Assembly: GCA_031278055.1 (NCBI GenBank)
Contig: JAITLD010000031.1
Span: 1 to 5,933, forward strand
DNA: 5,933 nucleotides
Reading direction: 5' to 3'
DNA from: Rickettsiales bacterium
GTDB taxonomy: Bacteria > Pseudomonadota > Alphaproteobacteria > Rs-D84
The notes below the pieces were generated by a model. It did not search any database, was not told the origin of the DNA, and saw only the letters and a program-made list of their open reading frames with translations. Numbering within the stretch: position 1 is the stretch's first letter; every line of letters begins with the position of its first letter. Made by a program: the position numbers and the translations under genes. Of the stretch, positions 1 to 4,205 are shown one piece after another.

Positions 1-7
1 AAGCCCT

Positions 8-63
8 ATTCCCGCCTACGCGGGAATGACAAACAACTCTGAACTCTCAATTGTTTCCATGTT
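8..63 (+). repeat. Short interspersed hairpin repeat, copy 1
   Basis: Bases 8-27 form a perfect hairpin, ATTCCCGC - CTAC - GCGGGAAT (8-bp stem, 4-nt loop). It is followed by GACAAA and the 18-bp module AACTCTGAACTCTCAATT (35-52), then GTTTCCATGTTT (52-63). The hairpin and the module recur together at 1173-1217, and both recur inverted between 976 and 1140. It lies just downstream of the csoR-like stop codon, so the hairpin may also mark the 3' end of that transcript. No U-run follows the hairpin on the minus strand, so it is not a clear intrinsic terminator. The left edge cannot be set because the window starts here. Confidence 0.85.
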
Positions 64-77
64 TTATAATTTAATCG

Positions 78-383
78 TCAATTGAACCTGTCAAGCATTT
101 CCTTGATTTCATTGATGGTTTTTGTAATTTTTCCGCCCCGTTCCCCCGAATTTGCAAAGGAATGCGTGACACAGGATTCAAGATGACGTTTAAGTATATT
201 ACTTTCGACGGCTTTGAGCGCCGAACGCACGCCTCTCAATAATGCCAGGATTTCAGGGCAATAACGCTTGTCCATAATCATTCTTTTCACACCTTCCAAT
301 TGACCGCTCGCGCGATTCAAGCGCGCCATTTCCATTTCGTGGCTCGGATATTGACTGCAATTGCAATTTTGTTTTAATGGCAT
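78..383 (-). CDS. csoR: CsoR-type (DUF156) metal-sensing transcriptional repressor
   Basis: This is a 101-residue protein of the CsoR/RcnR/FrmR all-helical repressor family, which binds operator DNA and lets go when metal is bound. The Cu(I) ligand triad of CsoR is intact: Cys42 (in RYCPEIL), His67 and Cys71 (in RHLESC). Its spacing of 25 and 4 residues is the same as C36/H61/C65 of mycobacterial CsoR. This argues against RcnR (Ni/Co), FrmR (formaldehyde) and CstR (persulfide). An extra N-terminal Cys7-x-Cys9 could add ligands. The ATG at 383 is chosen over longer in-frame starts because GGAGG (391-395) lies 7 nt upstream and the family begins here. It overlaps the end of the upstream membrane-protein gene by 10 nt, implying translational coupling. 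It is last in an operon with a metallothionein, and two matching palindromes at the operon promoter suggest autoregulation. The family call is firm; copper specificity is inferred from the residues. Confidence 0.93.
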   Translation of the reverse strand: MPLKQNCNCSQYPSHEMEMARLNRASGQLEGVKRMIMDKRYCPEILALLRGVRSALKAVESNILKRHLESCVTHSFANSGERGGKITKTINEIKEMLDRFN

Positions 384-721
384 TTGGAAACCTCCGCCGT
401 TTTGTCTGTCGCGTTGGAATTTATGAGATGTCCGGCGAGTGACGACACATACAGAATCGATGCTATCAATAGCATGACTATCTGCCATCTTCGCGCCTTT
501 CGATTGCAATCGCATTTATTCCCGAGGAATAATATGATTGCGGATACCAGAATCATTACCCCTGATAATATCGATATTACGAACATGATACGGGGGCTCA
601 AAAATAATCCCGCAAAAGATAAGGTCCCTCCAAATAGCGCGACGACAAGCGGAAATCCGCAGCAAAGAAAGTGGACCCCGACCATACAACAAGTCGCGAG
701 GTTTACAAATTTTGTTTTCAT
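374..721 (-). CDS. Small Cys-rich three-helix membrane protein, MerT/MerC-like, putative metal transport
   Basis: This 115-residue protein has three predicted membrane segments, at about 8-40, 45-66 and 79-100. Helix 1 carries Cys11-Cys12 and Cys20-Cys21, the second pair in the stretch LCCGFPLVVALFGG. That resembles the vicinal CC of helix 1 in mercury transporter MerT (CC-x-GPL-type). A second pair, Cys70-x-Cys72, sits in the loop between helices 2 and 3, where MerT also has its loop Cys pair. The C-terminus ends in Cys-His. The start at 721 is preceded by AAAGGA about 8 nt upstream; an ATG 14 codons earlier falls inside the upstream hairpin and has no ribosome site. The gene lies between the metallothionein and the csoR-like gene. 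A role moving or handing over a soft metal such as Cu(I) is inferred from topology, cysteines and context; import versus export cannot be told. It could equally be a novel metal-binding membrane family. Confidence 0.75.
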   Translation of the reverse strand: MKTKFVNLATCCMVGVHFLCCGFPLVVALFGGTLSFAGLFLSPRIMFVISILSGVMILVSAIILFLGNKCDCNRKARRWQIVMLLIASILYVSSLAGHLINSNATDKTAEVSKCH

Positions 722-738
722 ATTTATTTCCTTTTGAT

Positions 739-765
739 ATTTGGAAGAGGGGGACTCTTCCAAAT
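739..765 (-). promoter_or_regulatory. Perfect 11-bp intercistronic hairpin after the metallothionein gene
   Basis: ATTTGGAAGAG (739-749) and CTCTTCCAAAT (755-765) are exact reverse complements around a 5-nt loop. The hairpin sits between the metallothionein stop (768) and the next start (721). No run of U follows on the minus strand (the next bases are ATCAAAAGGA), so it is not a typical intrinsic terminator. It more likely stabilises the 3' end of a short metallothionein message or lowers read-through, giving more peptide than downstream protein. The hairpin is seen directly; its role is inferred. Confidence 0.7.
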
Positions 766-767
766 TA

Positions 768-872
768 CTATTTACATTTGCCGCCGCAACCGCAATGGCT
801 TTTCGTGGTACACTTGCAGTTTGTCCCGCATGCGCACTTTGCGCCGCATGCGCATTCTTTCTTGTCAGTCAT
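768..872 (-). CDS. Small metallothionein, 34 residues, built of C-x-C hexapeptides
   Basis: This very short gene encodes 34 residues with 9 Cys (7, 9, 13, 15, 19, 21, 27, 29, 33) and one His (26). There are no aromatic residues and many Lys, Gly and Thr. After a MTDKKE leader the chain is a series of hexapeptides, CACGAK, CACGTN, CKCTTK, then SH, then CGCGGK and a final CK. The first two units are also a DNA tandem repeat, with CCGCATGCGCA at 826-836 and 844-854, 18 bp apart. The ATG at 872 has GGAG (879-882) 6 nt upstream, and the stop is TAG at 768-770. Such Cys-x-Cys peptides bind d10 metals in thiolate clusters; small fungal copper thioneins and mycobacterial MymT are functional parallels. 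It is not the SmtA type, which is longer and differently ordered. It is first behind the promoter with two CsoR-like operators, so metal-induced expression and cytoplasmic Cu(I) buffering are likely. Zn, Cd or Ag binding cannot be excluded. Confidence 0.9.
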   Translation of the reverse strand: MTDKKECACGAKCACGTNCKCTTKSHCGCGGKCK

Positions 873-900
873 TTTTTGCTCCTTTTGATTAATTATTAAA

Positions 901-919
901 TATATCCCTGGCGGATATA
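901..919. promoter_or_regulatory. Putative CsoR operator, promoter-distal copy (start-site region)
   Basis: TATATCCCTGGCGGATATA is a pseudo-palindrome with 8-bp arms and a 3-bp spacer, with a single mismatch at the innermost arm position. It has the same layout as the site at 927-945; the centres are 26 bp apart. Relative to the minus-strand promoter it covers roughly +1 to +18, where a bound repressor would block initiation or escape. CsoR sites are typically G/C-tract pseudo-palindromes flanked by TA-rich ends, which this matches. Confidence 0.68.
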
Positions 920-924
920 ATTAT

Positions 925-953
925 AGTATATCCCCATGGGATATATATGTCAA
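925..953 (-). promoter_or_regulatory. Sigma70-type promoter of the metallothionein-transporter-csoR operon
   Basis: On the minus strand, TTGACA (948-953) is followed by a 17-bp spacer and TATACT (925-930), close to the housekeeping consensus. Transcription would begin near 918, giving an approximately 45-nt leader before the metallothionein ATG. A TATAAT at 920-925 is also present but would be 22 bp from the -35. No separate promoter is evident before the two downstream genes, so all three are probably one transcript. Confidence 0.82.
927..945. promoter_or_regulatory. Putative CsoR operator, perfect copy in the promoter spacer
   Basis: TATATCCCCATGGGATATA contains perfect 8-bp arms, TATATCCC and GGGATATA, around a 3-bp centre. 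It fills the promoter spacer and overlaps the -10 hexamer (925-930). A CsoR-family tetramer bound here would exclude RNA polymerase. Assignment to the csoR-like protein encoded at 78-383 rests on the operator shape and operon context; binding is not shown by sequence alone. Confidence 0.75.
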
Positions 954-975
954 GAGCTAAAATATGAGACACGGA

Positions 976-993
976 AATTGAGAGTTCAGAGTT
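976..993 (-). repeat. Repeat module, inverted copy next to the operon promoter
   Basis: AATTGAGAGTTCAGAGTT is the exact reverse complement of the 18-bp module at 35-52 and 1200-1217. With the copy at 35-52 it forms a perfect 18-bp inverted pair bracketing the whole metal operon (78-953). It is followed by a T-run and GTC at 999-1009, as in the other copies, but the adjoining ATTCCCGC hairpin is missing here. That hairpin is found 60-80 bp further on, as if extra sequence had split the element. Confidence 0.85.
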
Positions 994-1048
994 ACGAGTT
1001 TTTTTTGTCAAAAAAAATGTTACCCAGTTTTGTTCCATACACTTTTTT

Positions 1049-1070
1049 ACAAAACCCGTCAGGGTTTTGT
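1049..1070. terminator. Possible weak bidirectional terminator hairpin
   Basis: ACAAAACCC (1049-1057) and GGGTTTTGT (1062-1070) are exact reverse complements around a 4-nt loop. The A/T arms give a GGGTTTT pattern in both directions. It lies downstream of rnhB and upstream of the metal-operon promoter, a reasonable place to end the nrdR-slt-rnhB transcript. The GC core is only 3 bp, so it may simply be part of the repeat element. Confidence 0.35.
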
Positions 1071-1071
1071 C

Positions 1072-1140
1072 ATTCCCGCGCAGGCGGGAATAGGGTCTAT
1101 TTTATTGAAACATGGAAACTGACAAGAGAGTTCAGAGTTA
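1072..1140 (-). repeat. Short interspersed hairpin repeat, inverted and diverged copy
   Basis: A hairpin ATTCCCGC - GCAG - GCGGGAAT spans 1072-1091. It is followed by TAGGGTC and AAACATGGAAAC, the reverse complement of GTTTCCATGTTT seen at 52-63. It ends with a partial module GAGAGTTCAGAGTTA (1126-1140). The parts are the same as in copy 1 but their order is shuffled, suggesting juxtaposed or rearranged units. Confidence 0.75.
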
Positions 1141-1172
1141 GGGGTTGTAATTATCAATTATTAATCTTTCTT

Positions 1173-1225
1173 ATTCCCGCCTACGCGGGAATGACAAAAA
1201 ACTCTGAACTCTCAATTGTTCCCAT
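1173..1225 (+). repeat. Short interspersed hairpin repeat, copy 3, fused into the 3' end of rnhB
   Basis: ATTCCCGC - CTAC - GCGGGAAT (1173-1192) is followed by GACAAA and the 18-bp module at 1200-1217, nearly identical to 8-60. The rnhB reading frame runs into this element on the minus strand and stops at TAG (1181-1183) within the hairpin loop and stem. Confidence 0.88.
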
Positions 1226-1885
1226 AACATCGCGGACCGGCGCGAAAGTTTTGCGGTAATGCTCGTTAATTCCAAACTGCCGTATCGCCGCGATGTGCGC
1301 GGCCGTCGGGTATCCCGCATTTTTGTCCCATCCGTATTGCGGGAACTTTTCTGCCAATTCCGCCATTATTCTATCGCGCGCGACCTTCGCTATAATCGAA
1401 GCCGCCGCAATCGAAAAACTTTTCCCATCGCCTTTCACAACCGCGCGACCCGCGATTCCAACCGGAAGCTTGTTGCCGTCGACTAAAACAAAATCCGGTT
1501 TTTGCGACAAATTTCCAATCGCCCTCTTCATAGCCAAGAGCGAGGCATGTAAAATATTAATCTCGTCAATTTCCACGGGGTCGCACATTCCGATTGCCCA
1601 AATCGTATTTCCTACAATCCAGTCATACGCCGTTTCCCGCTGGATTTTCGTCATTCTTTTGCTGTCGGTAATTTTGACAACCCCATTCGAAATTCCAACC
1701 CTTGCGTCCTTCGCGATAATCACGGCGGCCGCGACAACCGGCCCGCAAAGAGGCCCCCGCCCCGCTTCGTCTGTTCCGGCAACAATCATTTCCGGATATT
1801 CATTCTCGATATCAAAACTAGGCTCCGATTTTTTGGAAAACGACAAATTAGAGATTTGATTGGCCATCGTTATTGCGGTTCGCAT
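1181..1885 (-). CDS. rnhB: Ribonuclease HII
   Basis: This 234-residue RNase HII is an endonuclease that nicks RNA in RNA-DNA hybrids, including single misincorporated ribonucleotides. The family signature is clear: GTDEAGRGPLCGPVVAA with catalytic Asp39-Glu40, then TDSKRMTKIQRE, Asp136 in LVDGNK, and Asp171 in KVARDR. The closing GYPTAAHIAAIRQFG and HYRKTFAPVRD are also present. The ATG at 1885 is chosen because GGAGG (1892-1896) lies 6 nt upstream; an ATG at 1867 is possible, with no good ribosome site. The start lies inside the end of the lytic transglycosylase gene (38-nt overlap), so translation is probably coupled. The N-terminus is about 30 residues longer than the catalytic core needs. 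The last 14 residues, from Met221 to the final Ala, are encoded by an interspersed repeat that supplies the stop codon. The catalytic core is complete, so the enzyme should be active. Confidence 0.96.
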   Translation of the reverse strand: MRTAITMANQISNLSFSKKSEPSFDIENEYPEMIVAGTDEAGRGPLCGPVVAAAVIIAKDARVGISNGVVKITDSKRMTKIQRETAYDWIVGNTIWAIGMCDPVEIDEINILHASLLAMKRAIGNLSQKPDFVLVDGNKLPVGIAGRAVVKGDGKSFSIAAASIIAKVARDRIMAELAEKFPQYGWDKNAGYPTAAHIAAIRQFGINEHYRKTFAPVRDVMGTIESSEFFVIPA

Positions 1886-3569
1886 AATCATCCTCCGCCG
1901 AATATCGCGGCCAGCGTTTATTGGCCAAGTCGGCAAGGTTTGTCAGCGGTTGCCCAAGTCGAGCGCGATACAGCCACAGGTTCGACATAACCAGTTTTAC
2001 ATACTGCCGCGTTTCGGACGCAGGAAAGCTTTCGACGTACAAAAGAGGATCGTCCGTTTCAAACCGTTTTTCAAATCTGCGCAAACTGCCGTTGCCAGCA
2101 TTATAAGACACCAACATTTTGATTATGTTGTTGTCCACATTTCGCAAAGCGAACAAATCCAACACATGCTGCTGACCCAGGAACATCGAATCCTCGGCCT
2201 TTGTCAAATCCAGATTGTTTATTTTCACGCCGCTTCTGACGGCGGTCAGTTTTGCCGTCTTGGGCATGAGTTGCAATAATCCGGTCGCGCCGGCATGCGA
2301 CTTTGCGTTCGTTTTGAAACGCGATTCCTGCCGCGCAATCGCGAATAAAAGCGCGCGGTCTATATTCCATCCGCCGCGGGGCTCCCATTGCGGGAGAGGA
2401 TACTGCGCCGATAAAATCACATGGCTGTCGATTTCCAAAATCCCGCGCTCTTTTATAACCGGCGCGACGGCCATGGCGGTGCGCGGCAACTCCTCGCTTG
2501 TTGCCAACGCGTGCACGGCATGCAATAATCCGTCATTCGCCTTATTCGTAATCAGATATTTCAATTGGACCTCGGCCAAATCTTTTCTGCCGATCTGAAG
2601 CAGAGCCAAAGCATTTCGCCCGTATTTTGTCTTCATCAATTCCGCTATATCCTCGCGCGACAAATTATCCTCATAAAATTCATAACGCGGTTCGCGGCCG
2701 AGCATTACGGCGGACATCGCGCCGTAAAAACTGGCCGGACGACTCGTCGCAAATTTCCAATGCTTGCGCGCCGCGCTGGAATCGCCGTCATCTTCGGCCG
2801 CGCGCCCCGCCCAAAAGGCGGCCTCGACCTTTCTATTGGTATTCAAATGTCCTAGCTCCAACATTTTTTCAAAATATTTCCGACTGTCTTTGAATTCCCG
2901 ATTTTTATACGACAAAAGCCCCATAGTCCATAATCCGAATTCGCTGTCGCGTTCCGCCGAGACCATCCCCCATTTCGCGGCGGAATCAAACTCGCCCATG
3001 CTATAACTCGCGAATGCCAATCTGCCGGCAAGCCGTCCGTAATCCGTCCATGAAATATTTCTCTTAAAACTTTCCTTAACCAAAATTCCCGCCGCGGAAT
3101 TTGTTTTCCTTTTGCGGATAAATCGCTGAAACTGTCCCAATTGATTTCCAGTCGAACCGTAATATTTTTTCGTTGTATAGGATTCGTTATACGCGCCGGC
3201 TTCGGCCTTTACATTCGCCAGGACGGGCAGGTTCGGCGACCGTGCCAAAACTTTCTTTTTCTTGGACAACTTAAACATGTTGTCCGCCCCCGGATGGCTG
3301 GCATATTTATTCAGCCATTCCGCGATTTCAACGCCGCGGGAATAATAGCCTTTGGACATGTACCTCTGATACAAAACCTCGCCAATCAGAATGCGGTCCT
3401 CGATCTTCGCTTCAAGTTTCTTTGCGGAATCAAATTTTCCCCTGCCCTGCAATTCGAAAATTTTCGAATATGTTTCGGCATCCGATTCCGACAAAATGGT
3501 CGGCAACGGTTCGGCCCATGCGGCGAAAACCGCAGACAAACAGCAAAGCATGAACAATACTTTTTTCAT
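1848..3569 (-). CDS. slt: Soluble lytic murein transglycosylase, Slt70-like
   Basis: This is a 573-residue periplasmic enzyme that cleaves the MurNAc-GlcNAc bond of peptidoglycan, leaving 1,6-anhydroMurNAc ends. A Sec signal peptide occupies residues 1-19, with probable cleavage after AWA; no lipobox is seen, so it is probably soluble rather than a lipoprotein. Residues about 30-390 are helical-repeat sequence like the superhelical ring of Slt70, including RPASFYGAMSAVMLGRE near 277-293. The C-terminal SLT catalytic domain spans about 400-535. The catalytic glutamate is Glu415 in IARQESRF, followed by GATGLLQLMPKTA (427-439), SYNAGNG (488-494) and ETRQYVKLVM (519-528). The ATG at 3569 is preceded by AGGA about 4 nt upstream and gives a good signal peptide directly. 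The gene follows nrdR after 16 nt and overlaps rnhB by 38 nt. It is shorter than E. coli Slt70 (about 645 residues) but has all active-site motifs. The family is firm; the symbol is by similarity. Confidence 0.93.
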   Translation of the reverse strand: MKKVLFMLCCLSAVFAAWAEPLPTILSESDAETYSKIFELQGRGKFDSAKKLEAKIEDRILIGEVLYQRYMSKGYYSRGVEIAEWLNKYASHPGADNMFKLSKKKKVLARSPNLPVLANVKAEAGAYNESYTTKKYYGSTGNQLGQFQRFIRKRKTNSAAGILVKESFKRNISWTDYGRLAGRLAFASYSMGEFDSAAKWGMVSAERDSEFGLWTMGLLSYKNREFKDSRKYFEKMLELGHLNTNRKVEAAFWAGRAAEDDGDSSAARKHWKFATSRPASFYGAMSAVMLGREPRYEFYEDNLSREDIAELMKTKYGRNALALLQIGRKDLAEVQLKYLITNKANDGLLHAVHALATSEELPRTAMAVAPVIKERGILEIDSHVILSAQYPLPQWEPRGGWNIDRALLFAIARQESRFKTNAKSHAGATGLLQLMPKTAKLTAVRSGVKINNLDLTKAEDSMFLGQQHVLDLFALRNVDNNIIKMLVSYNAGNGSLRRFEKRFETDDPLLYVESFPASETRQYVKLVMSNLWLYRARLGQPLTNLADLANKRWPRYSAEDDYANRNNDGQSNL

Positions 3570-3585
3570 TTATTCCTATTTCCTC

Positions 3586-4098
3586 TTAAAATAATTTTCC
3601 ATTCGCGAACTTTTTGGACGGAACAGATTCCTTTTCTCCGCCATCCTCTTCGGGCACCTCGGAAAGGATTTTCCTGAATTCCGAAACCTTGCTGAATTTG
3701 CGATAGACGCTCGCAAACCGGATGAAAGCAATCGGGTCCAAAACCAGCAGAGACTCCGATACCACATTTCCAATAACATCTGTCGGTATTATGTCGTCGG
3801 CAATCTGCGCCTCGAGCTGCCTGTGCAAGGACGTCGTGACCGTCTCAATCCGCTCGTCCGGAATATTTCGTTTTCGGCACGCGACCTGAATCGAGCGCTT
3901 GATTTTGTTTCGGTCAAACAGTTCTATCGTTCCGTCGTTTTTTCTCACGCGCAGGTCGCGCAACTGCACGCGTTCCACCGTCGTGAATTTCGCCCCGCAT
4001 TTTTCGCAAACGCGGCGCCGCTTTATCGTGCCGTCACTCTCGTCGGGCCGCGAATCTTTCACCTGACTGTCCAAACTGTTACAATAGGGGCACCTCAT
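3586..4098 (-). CDS. nrdR: NrdR, ribonucleotide reductase transcriptional repressor
   Basis: This 170-residue NrdR is the nucleotide-sensing repressor of ribonucleotide reductase operons. The N-terminal zinc ribbon has Cys3 and Cys6 (MRCPYCN) and Cys31 and Cys34 (CEKCG). The family signature KDSRPDESDGTIKRRR lies between them and FTTVER follows. An ATP-cone fills about residues 49-139, opening with VRKNDGTIELFDRNKIKRSI and ending near the FIRFASVYRKF stretch. The last 25 residues or so are a charged tail beyond the conserved part. The ATG at 4098 gives the canonical MRCPYC start; an in-frame TTG three codons upstream is unlikely, since it lies in the -10 region. No Shine-Dalgarno precedes the ATG, and the gene may be leaderless. 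It is first in a run with slt and rnhB, which are not known NrdR partners. No ribonucleotide reductase gene or obvious NrdR-box pair is in the window. Confidence 0.96.
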   Translation of the reverse strand: MRCPYCNSLDSQVKDSRPDESDGTIKRRRVCEKCGAKFTTVERVQLRDLRVRKNDGTIELFDRNKIKRSIQVACRKRNIPDERIETVTTSLHRQLEAQIADDIIPTDVIGNVVSESLLVLDPIAFIRFASVYRKFSKVSEFRKILSEVPEEDGGEKESVPSKKFANGKLF

Positions 4099-4105
4099 AC
4101 AGGCC

Positions 4106-4135
4106 AAGTTAGCAAATTAAGATAACCCCCGTCAA
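4106..4135 (-). promoter_or_regulatory. Candidate extended -10 promoter of nrdR
   Basis: On the minus strand, TTGACG (4130-4135) is followed by 18 bp and TAACTT (4106-4111), preceded directly by TGC (4112-4114), an extended -10 motif. Only 7 nt separate the -10 from the nrdR ATG, so transcription would start on or beside the ATG. A competing reading is TTGCCA, 16 bp, TAATTT slightly upstream, which would leave a leader of about 15 nt, still without a Shine-Dalgarno. Confidence 0.5.
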
Positions 4136-4149
4136 TGGCAAAAAAGTAT

Positions 4150-4178
4150 TTGTCAAAATATCCGATTTATGATAAAAT
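4150..4178 (+). promoter_or_regulatory. Sigma70-type promoter of the secreted Cys-rich protein gene
   Basis: TTGTCA (4150-4155), a 17-bp spacer and TAAAAT (4173-4178) make a near-consensus promoter pointing at the gene starting at 4206. The start of transcription would be near 4185, giving a leader of about 20 nt that includes the GGAG ribosome site at 4195-4198. It is back-to-back with the nrdR promoter, with only 14 bp between the two -35 elements. Confidence 0.78.
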
Positions 4179-4205
4179 TCAGATAATTAGGATTGGAGAA
4201 TTTTC

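Larger units (their letters stand above)
954..1180. other. Intergenic region filled with repeat fragments, no gene seen
   Basis: Between the metal-operon promoter and the end of rnhB I see no credible coding region or RNA gene. The stretch holds a lone module AATTGAGAGTTCAGAGTT (976-993) and an 8T-GTC-8A inverted run (999-1017). It also holds a CCC/GGG hairpin (1049-1070), an ATTCCCGC hairpin (1072-1091) and another module fragment (1126-1140). The modules here are inverted relative to copies at 8-63 and 1173-1225. The arrangement looks like nested or rearranged copies of one small repeat. Confidence 0.75.

Noticed and set aside
384..515. Longer N-terminus for the csoR-like gene
   Set aside because: The extension lies out of frame within the membrane-protein gene, and the ATG at 383 has an ideal GGAGG and matches family length.
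384..737. Plus-strand open frame of 117 codons opposite the membrane-protein gene
   Set aside because: It lies wholly antisense to a better-supported gene, has no ribosome site and no recognisable protein features.
739..765. Intrinsic terminator ending the metallothionein transcript
   Set aside because: The stem is perfect but no U-run follows on the minus strand, and the next genes have no promoter of their own, so full termination is unlikely.
8..1192. CRISPR-like array from the repeated TTCCCGC hairpins
   Set aside because: The copies are irregularly spaced, in both orientations, and lack uniform spacers; they are interspersed palindromic repeats.
1293..1859. Plus-strand open frame of 188 codons opposite rnhB
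   Set aside because: It is the antisense shadow of a clear RNase HII gene with all catalytic motifs on the other strand.
3141..3677. Plus-strand open frame of 178 codons across the slt start and nrdR end
   Set aside because: It is antisense to two firmly identified genes and spans their junction; the translation has no family signature.
4099..4205. NrdR-box operator pair controlling nrdR
   Set aside because: I could not find a pair of sites resembling the 16-bp NrdR-box palindrome between nrdR and the divergent gene.
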